A stretch of 64,000 bases of DNA from Tyto alba (taxonomy: Eukaryota > Chordata > Aves > Strigiformes > Tytonidae), in assembly GCF_018691265.1 (NCBI RefSeq), contig NW_024881330.1, forward strand, positions 18,434,886 through 18,498,885. The letters run 5' to 3'. The position numbers were made by a program, and so were the translations under genes. Below are positions 1 to 12,316 of this stretch, piece by piece. Every line of letters starts with the position of its first letter. Position 1 is the stretch's first letter. The notes under the pieces were generated by a model, which was not told the origin of the DNA, did not search any database, and saw nothing but the letters and a program-made list of their open reading frames with translations.

Positions 1-3000
1 AAACATATTCATAGATATGTTATTTTTACACATTATCCTATATGTTAGATGTCATAGTAGTACATATAATGATCAGATCATTCTATTTTTTCCACTCTGT
101 ACTTTAATATTTAATTTTAAGCTTATCTGGGTCAGAAAATTGTCAGTGAAGTGCTTGTTATTGTCTCCATGTGCGATTGATGTCTCATTTCAAACATGTC
201 AACAACATGATTCTATCAGCAGTGGCATAAAATATAGGAGAATATTAATATTATACACTCTGGTATTTTTGCTGCTTTGAAGAAAAGCTGATGTTCATTT
301 GATTTTTAACACAAAGCAGAGCAGAATAAAGATTTCTAAATTATGCCTTGTCATTGGTATCTTTAACTTACCTAAAATATTAGTAAATAGTAACCTATGT
401 AAACAAGCAACTGAAGCCCATACATAAAGTGATTTCAAATTGAAACGAGAGAAATCTCTTCCTGTAGATTAAATAAACACAGATGATTGATCAAATTAAG
501 TTCTTTAGGAAAAAGAGAACAACCAGAAATATTTATTTATTTTGTTTTTCTTATAGTTTATATTGTAATTAAAATTTTAATACCTGAAAGTATTATATTC
601 TATTTTCTGTTAAAGAGCTTCAGACATTTAAAAACCATGAAACTCAGAGACATCAGAAATATATATATAAAAAAAAATCAGTCTATTTTACTGAAATTTC
701 TGTATCATTTATATTACTAAATATCCAGCAGTTCCACTTTGCCATCTAGCTGCTGTATTCCAAACCCCTCTCAAGTGCTTGATGTGTAAGTGCTTTTTTA
801 TGTATGTATGTGGGGTTTTTTATGCTTGACGGTAGTATCATTTTGAAATGTTGGTTTAGGAGCCTTATGCAGCATTCAGCTCAGAATTCCAAGGAAGGGA
901 TTTCATCCAGTTCTTTCAGTTCTTCAGGAAGGCAATCACAGAAACACAGAACCTGAAGCCTGGTTGTCTACCGAAGCCTTTTTAAGTAGCTTTCATTTTT
1001 CAGAGGTGATAAAACCCCTTTGATAAAGATTTAGACATCCTTGTCCCCTTTAACTGCCTTAACTATGAGACTACATTTTTTTTTTTTTGCTTGTAATTCA
1101 CTCCTTCCTACTTTACTATATATTTCATTACAAAAAAGTAATGTCAATTCCTACAGACAATAATTTTCTTCAATATACAGCTGCAACATGTTCAAATTTC
1201 AAAGTCATCAGGAAGAATATGATGTTCACGGTGGGTCTTTCTTCCTCACCAGACTTGGGCCATTTTGGTCTTTTTTCATGCTTTCTTAATTCAGTCTATG
1301 TTGTCTTTCTTTTCTTTGCTTCCTAAATATAGAGTTTTTCTGTTTTCTTTCTTACCAAGAAAACTGATTTTACCTGATTCACAAAATTGCACTGCTGCAG
1401 TGACCAGAAATTGACTACAGTCATATGTGGAAACATCTAAGACCTGTGGTATAATCTCATCTCTGCTCATTCATGCCACATTTTTGTTCTAGTGTCACAG
1501 ATAGTTCATTACGGAGTGACTAACTACTGTTCCTATAAACTAAACCAAACTGAAAACAGTTAAGGAAGAAGCTTCTTGACCGCCACAATTTCTATCACTG
1601 CTAAAACAAGTCCAGATCAGCTAAGACCACAACAATCTCAGACAAGACCTCATGCCCTGTGCTGTCAGATCAATATGAAAACTGTGGCCTTCTACTAGCA
1701 AATTACACTGGGCTATATCATTGATGGGGTTTTGAGTCAATTAAAAAACTAGAAAGTTCTATTGATTATATTATATTCATGTCTCAATGAGTTTCTCAGA
1801 AGTTTTGAAACTTTTTGTTCCACCAGACATCTGCCACTTGGTTTAATGGAGGAAATTATATCAGGTTTCCCTCTTTAAGTGGAACTATGTCAAAAGGTTA
1901 ATTTTGCCTGTTTGTTTCACAAATACTTGATGAAAACAGAAGTGTACTGAGGGCCAAGTATTTTGGATATCACTTCAAATTTTAGAGACTTTGGTTATTA
2001 TATGATCATCATTCTTTTCATCAGTGGTATACCCAAATTAATTTGCCTCCTCATGACCTCTATTCAATACCCTTTATTAATACCTGTTCTGACCATCTTG
2101 CATTTCCTTCCTTGTGATTTAAATCTATGACCTACTCATGTCGAATTGCAACCCCGTTAAGACAGAAGGAAGAACTATAAACAATACCACAGTGACTGTT
2201 ACTATCTAACTTCTGACCAAAGGCTTACATGCTTTGGCCTCTGGTATTTCTCAGGTGTGTCTCTGGAGATTCATCCCTTCACATTTGATGGTCAGGGTAC
2301 CTATACGTTTCTCTTATACTTTACTATAATCTAAAGATTCAGTGCCTAGTATTTGATTTGTCAGATTACTTTATATGTAAATTGCATCCTATAGTATGCC
2401 CATATTTGGCAGCAATGTGCAAGCTATTACATTAAGAAAGGATTTGACAGGATCAAAGGCTTCAGATATTAATTATAAAATATTGGAATCCCAATCTGTG
2501 CTGTGCTGGGTCATCTATTTCTTATGAAACTTGAAGATAGTCTTCAAGACTTCTTGAGACTTGGCTGGAAATTCCAACTAATTAAAATCTTAATGGAGGG
2601 ATGTGTCAGGAGGACACTTGGACTTGGAGACAGATTGAGCTGTATAAGTTGCCTTTTCATATGAATCTTGGCTAAATACACATAAATTGAATATAAAACA
2701 CTCCTTAATAAAAACCCAAATGTCTGAATCATCACCTAGATGAAAGCATAAAGAACTACATTTAGAGCTTTGTCTTTTCTGAGTAATTAGTTTTCTGATC
2801 TTATAGCAGTGTTAACTTAGGAAATTCCTGTTCATCTCCTGCCCCTGTTGCTCTTTCTCACCTCTGTAACACAGATTGACACTGTTCTGCTTTGCCAATA
2901 TTCGGTTTCCATTGAAAAAAAAAACCAACCAAACAAACAACAAACCCCACTTTATTTTCCCAGGTGTTATTTATATATACATGTATAAATACTATCTTCA

Positions 3001-5458
3001 TTCATTACTATAGCTCATGATCAATTGTTTCCAGGGTTTGAAAAAGCAGCTAAGTATAGTAAGTGATTTCTTAAGCAGATATTAATGTCAGAGTCCCCAC
3101 AACACAAATTGCCTTTCTTTTACATATATTTTGTATTGCTGTTATCATTACTTATTTATATTATAGCAGTTCACAGCAGCTGTACACATGAAATATAAAT
3201 ACATAAAAATTCTAAATCATACAATATGATAAAAAAAATAGAGAGGTATGATAGCAAGTGAACCAGTAATGTAAACTATTAATAGTTTTCTCTATGTATT
3301 CTTATTTGAATTTGTGATTGTTTCTTGAACAAGTTAATAAGACAGTGTATCCTTTATCTGGAATTTTAGGAGATACAAATTTTCTTTCTTTACATGATTA
3401 AAGTAAAGCAAGATGGTTTATACTGACTTCAGGTGAACAGAGGCTAGGATCCTTAAAAATACTATTTTACGTGTTAAGAGCTAAATCTTAGTCATAGGCC
3501 AGTAATAAGATACTTCAATATTGTTCTTTTTACTTACAGAAAATATAGTTGTCTGAATGTTCAAAGGGAGCTAAGATTTTTCAGAACTTTGTAAGAAATA
3601 TTCTTACTTAGTAGTTAAATAGGGATATCAAGAAAAAAAAAATCACATGGGAGGCAAATTAACTACAGCAGAATTAACAATGTAAGAAGGAAGGCTGGAT
3701 TTGGCCCTCTCTCCGTTTTTTATCAAGTCCAGATATGGCTGCCTGGACACTCTTCCTTGAATATTTATTTGGTTATTTTCTTTCTGCTGTGCAGATAATT
3801 AAGAATTCATCTTTTGTTCTATCAGTCAGTATTTATGATTTAGAATTTCATATCAAAATTTCACTTGCTACAGTTACACAATTCTAAATTTTGATGTGCT
3901 GCCATTCTCTGATCTCAAAATAATTAAGTAGATAATAATATTTTCCTGTGATAGATCTGCAATATAAAATGTCTAGAAATATTTAAAATGAGCTATGTAT
4001 AACATTTATTTCTTTTGGCTCATTGTATCCTAAACACCACTTTTGGCCTATAAATAAACTTGTAGGTTATCACCTACTTGGTAGTAATTTACAATTGGCA
4101 CTAGACAACAAAAGAAAATGGTTGTACTTCTCTCTAGCTCTTTGATTTTACAGCAAACATGCCTAATGTTTTATTTGTCAAGTTGGGGTTTTTTAATGTT
4201 GGTTAAGCATAAGTAAAGCTTATGGGATTTACTTGTTTAATCACCTTTACCAGCTTTCCATTGACACTAGCCTATACCAATTTTAACAAATGGAGGACTG
4301 AATAAGTGTTTTTTGATGACTCTCATTGCAGAACTGAGATTTTACATATTTTTATTGGAATTGCAATATTAGTCAATTTACTTGCATGATATTGTTTCTG
4401 TTGCATTTCCTAATCCATATGGAAATGATTGTCTCAAAACACTACTTGTAATCACAGACAAAGTAGTGAACTTGAGAGACTTACGTGAGATAAGACAATC
4501 AGAGTATTCAAGATGAGCATTTTGCAGTGACATCACAGTATTTTGTTTTAATTCTGTTTTATTCAATCACGATATAAAATTTTAATTTCTGGATACCATT
4601 CAGGGAATTACAACTACTGGAAGAAAAGAAAATCCTCATTGGAAAATGAAGAAGAAGTAGGTGTTCTGACCCTATACACTTTTGTTAATATGCAGTCTTA
4701 AAATTTTTATTGTTCTAGCATAAATATCATGTCTTTAATTTCTTCAATTTTTTCAGTAGTCATGACTAATGCTGAGATCTTCATTTCTGGTATGTTATCT
4801 GAAGTTTAGCAGGCAGATGCCTATGCAGAGGTCATTTAATTGTGCAAGACAGAAAAATATAAATGAAATAATGGAAAGTAATGTAGAAATGTAAAAGAGA
4901 AAGAAAGATGAATTTGCAGACTGGACTATGTGATAGTATATTTTCTTAAAAAAAAAAAAATCACAAAACCAATATCAAATGAAATTAACAGTGGCATTCA
5001 ATGACGTATGAGGTGGATTCACTGAGGTGAATATAGACAATTTACTCCATTATTTCGCAAAGCACTATACACTTTACTGTGATTCCTGATGCCTTTGCTG
5101 GGAAATACAGAAAATAATGATGGTTTTTCCTGCTTTCCACCCATATGCTGCTGACAGTGGAGATCGCTGGACAAGCAGCTTCTGCAGTCAACCTGCAAGA
5201 CTCTTGAAGAAGCTCTTACTAGAGAAGAAATTCAATGAGCCTGTTTGGGGAACAGACAATCTAGTACACACATTTCAGTGGGAGTTTTCCAACATTGCTA
5301 ACATTCCAACATTTTGTGTAATAAATAAATATGTAAATAAGTAAAGAAAGCTCTCAGAAGATGGAAAAAGCAAGAAAAGAAATCACCTGGAGAGATCAAA
5401 TCAACATCCAGAGAGATTGCAAGGCATGATTTAAACTATCAGAATTTCTAGGCATTGT

Positions 5459-5478
5459 AAAAAAAAAAAAAAAAAAAG
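5459..5478. repeat. poly-A tract (20 A)
   Basis: Uninterrupted run of 20 A. No retrogene body is evident upstream, so it is annotated only as a homopolymer. Confidence 0.9.
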
Positions 5479-5768
5479 CATAAATTTAAGAGGAGAAAAA
5501 TAAAACATAAAACAGGCACAAATCTACCCAAGATTGCCTCAGGAGCATCACATCTTGTTTCATAACACACTGAAAATGGCAAAAGGCTCATATACTTCTC
5601 CAGTGTTAATTTTGCCTCAGGCTACAGATACATACTGACATCTGTCTGGGCATTCTTTCTCAAAACCACCAAAAACGCCTCTTCAAATGACACCATAATG
5701 TGTAGAATCACTGAATTATCAGGAGACATAAAATAACAAATAACTGAATGTATGAAATGAGTGAAATA

Positions 5769-5810
5769 TATCTCAATATATTTGGTATGTATTTGCTATA
5801 TATTGAGATA
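5769..5810. repeat. Inverted repeat, 13 bp perfect arms
   Basis: The arms at 5769-5781 and 5798-5810 are perfect reverse complements (TATCTCAATATAT against ATATATTGAGATA), separated by a 16 nt loop. The arms are AT-rich, so chance or an old palindromic transposon end are both possible. Confidence 0.7.
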
Positions 5811-8159
5811 GAAGTACTGCAGAAAATTAGTTCTGATGGTTCAGGAAGGACACTTCTGTAATGGTTATTTATGAAAAATGACAGCAATGAAACAGGTCAG
5901 TCCTAAGAAGGTATTAATACATTCTTATAAATGAGAGTAGGATCAGATCTGCCTCTTGTAACTGTTCATCACAAATCCCTGAGGTGTTTCTCTCGCCATT
6001 CTTGTCTGATATTTCAGCACTTTGTCCTCATCTCATTAACATTGTCCTTTTTTCATGCAGTTGATCGTCTGCTATTTCATAACACTTCAAACATAGTAAT
6101 TTAAAGTATTAAAATGTGATGCTATATATTCTTTGTAAAACCTTAAATTTCCTACAAGATTTAGCCAGATTATAAAAATGCAAAGTATAGGCTCAACTTC
6201 TAGACATAGCAACATTGCTACAGTTTTATACCAACTCCGTTTTTCTAACAGTGGGAGCAAGAATATAGTCTGTTTTGTGGGTTTTACAATGCTGCCATGC
6301 TTCTCAACTTTCAATTAAGAAGCTATCTGTCCATGAAGATCCCTTAGACTTGAGGAACAAGGAGTTTGGCTGCAAGGACCAGACATCTGTTTTATTAAAA
6401 ATATCATAATTTATTTAGAAAAGAACAAAACATATTGTCTTAAAGGAAAAGTTAAAATTTGAATCTGTTGTAAATCAGCATACCACATTGAACATGGTAA
6501 GTCTGGTTTTTGTTTACATGGACCTTAATGTGTGTCCCATAAGTGAAAATTGTGGGAGATTACTCCCTGTTGCAGACAGAGGGCCCCACTGCCTCAGCCA
6601 ACCTGCTGTCTAGGGAGGTTTGCTGCTTGCCAGGGCTCATACTGAGAATGATCTACACTGCTGATTCTTGTCCAGCCCTCAGACTACCACACATTACCTC
6701 TTGCATCTAGGCACTGATGCTGTCATGGGAAAACCTGGAATAACAAGCTTGACTGCATGTCTCTGGAGGTGAGAGCAAAGGGCATAGGGATCCAGGTGGT
6801 TTTCTCCTTGATATGAGGGGAAAAGACTTGAGGTGAGACTGGATTCTGCAGGTCAACACTTGCTTACACAGCTGGTGTAGACCATAGAGTATAAGAATAT
6901 GAGAAAGTTCAGAGCATCTTGTTCTTTAAGTTATCTGGTTAACGACTATTCAATACAAAAGAAATAACGAATAAGGAAACTGATTAATTAAGCACAGAGA
7001 CGCACAAGCATTAAGGATTCTGTGTCAATGGAGACAACAGAAAATACCAGAACCCATCAGCCACTGAGGGATGGGCCTTAGAGGAGAAGCTCAGGCACTG
7101 ACTCAAAAAGGATTGTCCTGAATTTGACACTGATACAAAGGGGGAAACAAGAGTGACACAAGTATTATAGGATATTTGAGGTGGCTTCTGGAACTATATA
7201 AGAATTACTGTCAAATATTTGAGTGGCTTTGTGAAATATTCAGGTGAAGGGTCAGAGGTGGAGAAAAGGGGGAACCCAGGGGGATGGAGGAAGAACAAAT
7301 ATGGGAAAAGGGGGACAACGACCTTAAGGATCTAGTGGTTTTAAGCCAGCAGCCAGTCAATAAACCTGTCTGATTAAGCTTTATACATGATGGCAGCATT
7401 CTATCCTATCTTATGAACTATTATTATTTCTTAACTACATTTTTCTATATAGTCTCACTCTTCCCTATGTGTGAGAGCTGCAAATGTGTGAATGGTAGGG
7501 GCCTTGTGTTGCACGTCCTGCAGATCTGTGTAATATTCAGCTCAGAAGACTTTTGTATGAGCAGTTAGTGATCCACATAATGGCTAATCCAGGGTCATAT
7601 CTCTGTATGATGGATACCATCTGACTGCAACTTATTCAATGTATATTTAAACAATAATATAATTAACTGATGTGTGCATAGTTAATGCATAATTAGTCAA
7701 TGTAGATACAGTCACTGTGCCTTTAATATATGTATAGAGTATTGTCCTGTCTGCTTGAAATATAGTAAACACCTTTTCATGACCTCAAACTTTTTAATGA
7801 GATAAGAATGTTAGATTGTACCATCCAAGGGACTCTTCAAAGTTGTGCCCACATTCCAGATTTGATTGCTGTCTGTGATTGACGAATCTGTATTGTGAGC
7901 AAGAACCTACCAGTATACTAGTGAATTTAGAGATGGACATATCACACCATGGATGGAATTTGTGATTCATGCTGTGCCCTGACCAGAGGTACACTTAATA
8001 TTTTATCATCCTGGGGTTCTCAGCATCAGAAGAGATGTAAGATTTTATAACTAGCTATCACTTTTTCTGGGTTAAAAATAAATAATTATCTGCCTTGAAA
8101 GTTTTTACTCCTTTCTTATTGTTATCCAGAAATAACCAGCACTTCCACAATACAAAACA

Positions 8160-8340
8160 GCCTGGATGCCAGCAACTGGAGAGACTGGGGTGTCAGTATA
8201 TATGTGTATTAAAAGGTACAAGTGCCAGCAACTGGAGACACCATGGACCAGAGAACTCATAGGCCTGTATGCCAGCACAGGAGAACCCAGGTCATGTGTG
8301 CAAGTATGAGAGGTCTAAATGCCAACAACTAAGATTACCT
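8160..8340 (+). repeat. Decayed ~50 bp tandem repeat (minisatellite)
   Basis: Four imperfect units are anchored on the phrase TGCCAGCAACTGGAGA. Its GCC falls near 8168, 8225, 8271 and 8321, so unit spacing is about 57, 46 and 50 bp. The first two units share the 16 bp phrase exactly and the last two are degenerate (GCCAGCACAGGAG, GCCAACAACTAAG). The array could be a minisatellite or a repeated region inside an old LTR element. Confidence 0.55.
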
Positions 8341-8896
8341 GGAAGTGTTTACATTTCCCCAGTGAATTTAATCCTGTAGGTCAGTGTATGTTTAATTCAC
8401 TAGCAAACTTCAAAGTAGATTAAATGAATAGTGGGAGGAGACCTGTACCTGGAAAGATGCAATGTCTGAGCCAGTGACTGGATGAGAAGCTCAGTCTTTG
8501 GGGATGGATATTAGGCAGACTGAGTCTGTACTAATATGTGATTATGGAGGTGCTTCTGAGATGAGTGTGCTACTTCATGCATCATGCATCAAGCTGGACT
8601 ATACAGAAAGTAGAAGACCTATGTAGTGGGTAAGGAAGCCCAGGGTCCAGGCATAAATATTAGGTGAAATTAGAGTCTGTGATGATATTTGAGGGATCTG
8701 TGAAGGTATGTATGTAGTGAATCTAGAAAGTGAGGGCATGTGACTTTCACTTGTGAACTTCACTCCTGAGCTGTGAGAGGAACAGGACTTTGCTATCTGT
8801 ACTTAAGTTTTATATGACTTCTGGTAATATTATGTGGATGCTGCTGAGGGCAGTGTTCCATGAGAGTCTATGTGGCCAGATATGTTAATGTCATCT

Positions 8897-8932
8897 GTGT
8901 ACGTGTGTGTGTATATATGTATGTATGTATGT
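8897..8932. repeat. (TG)n/(TATG)n microsatellite
   Basis: Alternating TG steps pass into a run of TATG units. It is an ordinary purine-pyrimidine alternating microsatellite. Confidence 0.85.
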
Positions 8933-9234
8933 AACTCTCTGGGTTATACACTCAGCTTTGCCACTGACTGAAGCAGGAACAGCATCAGACACATCCATGA
9001 GACTGGGATGGAAAGAACCCTGGGGACCCAGATTGCACCTGTCTGTGCTTCAGCAGCCAGGAAGGAGAAGTCTTCTGTCCCTGGAGTGCATAAGACTCAG
9101 TGGAACCCATACTGTCTCTAACAGAGGGATTTGACTTTTACATACATGGGACAAGCCTTGAGCATTGAGGGCTGCAAGGCAAAAACATCTTTGCCAACAG
9201 TTTGTCCAACCTGGAGATGGGACGTTCAAAATAA

Positions 9235-9289
9235 AAATGATGTGGGAAGGAGGTGACAAATCACACTAGAATAAAGTAAATATCACTCC
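9235..9289 (+). mobile_element. CR1 LINE, left part, split by LTR copy 1
   Basis: If LTR copy 1 and one copy of its ACTCC duplication are removed, 9279-9289 joins 10251 onward and reads in frame as N-I-T-P-I-Y-K-K, the start of the CR1 reverse transcriptase block (family form resembles ANVTPIFKKG). The part further left is too decayed to read, so the left boundary is approximate. This is the 5' piece of the CR1 that continues at 10251. Confidence 0.5.
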
Positions 9290-10245
9290 TGTGCTGGGTT
9301 TGTGTGTGTGGTGGGTGTTTTTGATAGTTAGGGAGGGGGCTACAGAGGTGGTCGCCTGTGAGAAACTTCTTGAAGCTCCCCCAGCTCCAAGCTGGACCCG
9401 CCTCATTGACAAGACCTATCCAGTTAACAATGGTGGCTGTGCCTCTGCGATAACTTTATTTAAGAAGAGTAACCTGGGACTTGTGAGGAGGAGTTGTGGA
9501 GAGGATTTGTGAGGAGGACACCTATGTGAACACCAAGGTCAGTGGAAGAAAGGAGGAGGAAGCGGGGGAGGTGCACCCATGCGGAGACTCCCTTGCAGCC
9601 CATAGTGACACAGCAGGCTGTCCTCTCCCACATTGGAGCAAATGACTGCACCTGAAGAAGGCCAGAACTTTGTAGGAAGAAGCCCCTGCTGTTGTAGTTC
9701 GATGCTGGGAGGATTGCAACATGTGAGGGGGACCCATGCTGGAGTAGCATGGGAAGAATACATCCCATGGGAAGGACTCATGTGAGTGAAAGTTCATGGA
9801 GGACTGTCTCCCATGAGAGGTACACCACGCTGGAGCAGGGGAAGAATGTGATGAGTCCTACCCCTGAGGAAGAAGGAGTGGCAGACTGACTGTAACCCCA
9901 TCCCCTGCCCCTCCATCACTGTTGGTGAGGAGCTGGAGAAATCAGGAGCAAAATTGAGCGGGAGAAGAAAGGAGGAGTGGGGGGAAGGTGTTTTTAAGAT
10001 GTGGCAATACACTGTCCTACTCTGTCTATTAAGTGGTGTTGTTGTTAGTGTTTGAATTAAATTTATGTTCTTTTTTCTTCCCCTAAGGAGTCTGTCTTTT
10101 ACCTGTGACCATAATGGTGAGTCTTCCCTCCCTTTCCTCATCTCAGTTACTGAGCATTTTGCTTTATTTTCTCCTTCCATTCCTGAGGGGGAAAAGGTGA
10201 GTGGCTGGATGGTGCTCAGTTGTCCTCTGAACTCAAACCACAACA
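9290..10245 (+). mobile_element. LTR copy 1 (solo LTR, avian ERV type), 956 bp
   Basis: The element starts TGTGCTGGGTT and ends CAAACCACAACA. It is flanked by perfect 5 bp duplications ACTCC at 9285-9289 and 10246-10250. It matches the other four copies of the family in this window but is about 110 bp shorter and visibly more diverged. The CCAAT box is lost. A TTTATTTAAG box remains at 9455-9464. The poly-A signal has decayed (AATTAAA-like near 10055). It inserted into a CR1 reverse transcriptase region. No retroviral interior is nearby, so this is a solo LTR or non-autonomous copy, and the decay suggests it is one of the older copies. Confidence 0.9.
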
Positions 10246-10250
10246 ACTCC

Positions 10251-10980
10251 TATCTACAAAAAGAGTAAGGAGAATCCAAGGAATGACAGACTAGTAATCT
10301 TTACCTCAGTCCCTGCAAAGGTGAAGGGGGAAATCCTCCTTGCCACCATTTCCAAGTATATTAAGGACAAGAAGATAACTGAGAGTAGATAATATGGATT
10401 TACATAGAGGAAATCTTGACTGACCAACCTGAAAGCCTTCTGCAATGAGATGACTGGTTTGATGAGAAAAAAACGGTGCAGGTTTATTTTGACTTTAAAA
10501 AGGTTTTCAACATTGTTTGCCATAATATTCTCATAGACAAGCAGACAGTGAGGTGAATTGAAAACTGACTGAACTACCAGGCTCAATACATCATAAACAG
10601 TAGCATGAAGTCCTGCTGGAGGTAGGTCAATAGTGCTACTCTAGAGGACTGAGAGGGATGAAACTCTTCAGCCTGGAGAAGAGAAGGATCAGGCAAATCT
10701 TGTGTGTAAATAGCTCATGGAAGAGGGTAAAGAAAATGGTGCCAGACACTTGTCAGTGGCACCCCAGACAAGAGGCAACGATCTCAAGTGAAAATACAGA
10801 AAATTCCATTTAAACATAAGAAAATTTTTGTTGCTTTGTTTGTTTGTTTTTTACTGTGTGGGTAGGAAAATCCTGGAACAGGTTGCTCAGACAGGCTGTG
10901 GAGTGTTCAGCCTTGGATATTACTCAAAAGCCTACTGGACACAGCCCCGAGCACCCTGATGTATTTGACTAGATTGATCC
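10251..10980 (+). pseudogene. CR1 LINE reverse transcriptase remnant, right part
   Basis: The first frame after the LTR reads like the CR1 RT fingers region: IYKKSKENPRNDRLV, then TSVPAKV where the family has TSVPGKV. Further on come a QYGFT block and a decayed match to the YLDFSKAFDTV catalytic block (near 10480-10520). A jump then leads to the C-terminal block LRGMKLFSLEKRRIRQ (10650-10697). The FADD catalytic block is missing between these, so there is an internal deletion. Stops and frameshifts are frequent, so it is dead. It is split from its left part by LTR copy 1. Confidence 0.75.
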
Positions 10981-11243
10981 ACAGGTACCTCATTTATTCT
11001 CTGATTATGTGATTATTATTTTTGTTGCTGTTGTTCTGGACTTAATATAAGTGCTGTGAAATATGATCAAGATCCTTCCTCTTTCCCATGAGTGTAGAAA
11101 AGTCAATCAATGTTTAAAGCATAGACTGGTGAAACTAGGTCCACTAACATGACAAAAAGTTATTATAATTAAATCAGAGAAGTAAACTGATAATTTAGAA
11201 AAGAACATCTCCTCAAAGTAGATAGAAGATTGTTTTTCACTGT
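10981..11243. other. Unassigned spacer
   Basis: AT-rich DNA between the CR1 remnant and LTR copy 2. I see nothing recognisable in it. Confidence 0.6.
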
Positions 11244-11368
11244 ATTTCTGTCCTGGGTTGAGTGATTGGTGGGATTTTTTTGGTAGCAGGGGAGGGGGCT
11301 ATAGGGGCAGCCCCCTGTGAGAAGCTTCCTCAGCTCCAAGTCAGCTCCACTTCTGTTTGGAAACTGAG

Positions 11369-11403
11369 CCAATCAGCTGTACCTCAGAGATAACATATTT
11401 AAG
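11369..11403 (+). promoter_or_regulatory. Putative LTR core promoter, copy 2
   Basis: CCAAT at 11369-11373 is followed by TATTTAAG at 11396-11403. The same pair sits at the same offset (~150 bp from the 5' end) in other copies. Spacing and order fit a U3 core promoter. Activity is inferred, not shown. Confidence 0.55.
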
Positions 11404-12115
11404 AAGGGACGTGGTGATGGGCAGTGGGATTTGTGAGGAGCAGTTGCAGCAGCTGCATGAACAACAAGCTCAGTGGAGGAATGGAGGAAGAAAGGAGGGG
11501 GGAGGTGTGCCAGAGCAGAGATCCCCCTGTATCCCATGGTGAGATGGCAGGGAAGCCCCCTCCCGCCACCGATGAAGATCTACGGTGGAGCAGACATTGA
11601 TTTATGGCCTGTGTTTTCCGCCTCATTGATCAAGGTGCTGTGCTCAAAGAATGCTGAGGTCTTGTGGGAAAAGGTAGCCCTGCTGCTCTAATTCAGCACT
11701 GGAAGGATTGCAGCATGTGGGGGAGTCCCACGCCGGAGCAGCTTGGGAAGGGCTGCAGCCATGGGAGGGAATCCAGTTGGAGAAATTTAATGACCCATGA
11801 CAGAGCAGTGTGGGGAACGCTGCAGCCCATGGGAGGAACTCATGTTGGAGAAAGTTTGTGGAGGACTGTCTGCTGTGAGAGGGGGACCACAGTGGAGCAG
11901 GGGGAACAAGTTCTGGAAGCTCCCCCCACTGAAGATGGAAGAAGCACAACAGTGACTGCACCCCCCATTCCCTGCCCTTGTGCCCCTGGGGGGAGGAGGT
12001 AGAGATACTGGGAGCAGAACTGAGCCCAGGAAGAAGGGAGGGGTAGGGGGAAGGTGTTCTCAAGATTGGCAATGTTTCTCACTGTCCTACTCTGTTACGT
12101 GTTGTTAGTGTCTGT

Positions 12116-12121
12116 AATAAA
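12116..12121 (+). terminator. Putative LTR poly-A signal AATAAA, copy 2
   Basis: AATAAA is followed by a G/T-rich stretch (ATGTATGGGGTTTTTTTC), the usual downstream context for cleavage. It lies ~190 bp before the 3' end of the LTR, the same offset as in copies 3, 4 and 5. Confidence 0.6.
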
Positions 12122-12316
12122 TGTATGGGGTTTTTTTCTTCCCATAAAGCGTCTGCCTTTTGCTCATGCCCATAAAGAGTGATTTTTTTTCCCCATCCCA
12201 GTCCTATCTCGAACCCCAAGCCTGGCTCTCTGTCCCTTCTTATTGCCAGAAGAGAAGGGAGAGAGAGTGGCTGCGTGGTGGTTGGCTGACAACCAGGCTC
12301 AAGCCATGACAATTTC

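Larger units (their letters stand above)
1..6500. other. AT-rich non-coding stretch
   Basis: I see no exon, RNA gene or recognisable transposon here. Open frames are short, rich in Phe, Leu, Ile and Lys as expected from AT-rich DNA, and share no family motif. The stretch holds poly-A or poly-T runs (around 1075-1089, 4949-4961 and 5459-5478), an A-rich tract running into CAAC/AAAC repeats at 2917-2946, and one hairpin at 5769-5810. Old transposon remnants too decayed to recognise by eye could be present. Confidence 0.6.
6500..9230. other. Decayed, less AT-rich repeat-like stretch, unclassified
   Basis: Compared with its surroundings this stretch has more G and long purine-leaning segments on the plus strand. 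It holds a decayed tandem array (8160-8340) and loosely repeated phrases further on, for example similar blocks near 8508-8545 and 8655-8695 that share ATATTAGG followed by GAGTCTGT. This suggests an old repeat or ERV interior, but no protein motif survives and I cannot name the family. Confidence 0.35.
11249..12311 (+). mobile_element. LTR copy 2 (solo LTR, avian ERV type), 1063 bp
   Basis: The element starts TGTCCTGGGTTGAG and ends AAGCCATGACA. The ends are an imperfect inverted repeat of the TG...CA kind. Perfect duplications ATTTC lie at 11244-11248 and 12312-12316. It carries a CCAAT box (11369-11373), TATTTAAG (11396-11403) and AATAAA (12116-12121). Between these signals lies a GC-rich body with two imperfect ~67 bp repeats. 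No primer-binding site, gag or pol follows, so it is a solo LTR or non-autonomous unit. It faces copy 3 as an inverted pair. Confidence 0.93.

Noticed and set aside
8160..8340. CRISPR-like regularly spaced repeats
   Set aside because: Units are degenerate with no constant repeat and unique spacer pattern, and the DNA is vertebrate. It is a minisatellite.
9794..10246. 150-codon minus-strand open frame
   Set aside because: It is antisense to LTR copy 1 and shares its boundaries. It is low-complexity Ser/Pro-rich sequence from purine-rich LTR DNA read backwards.
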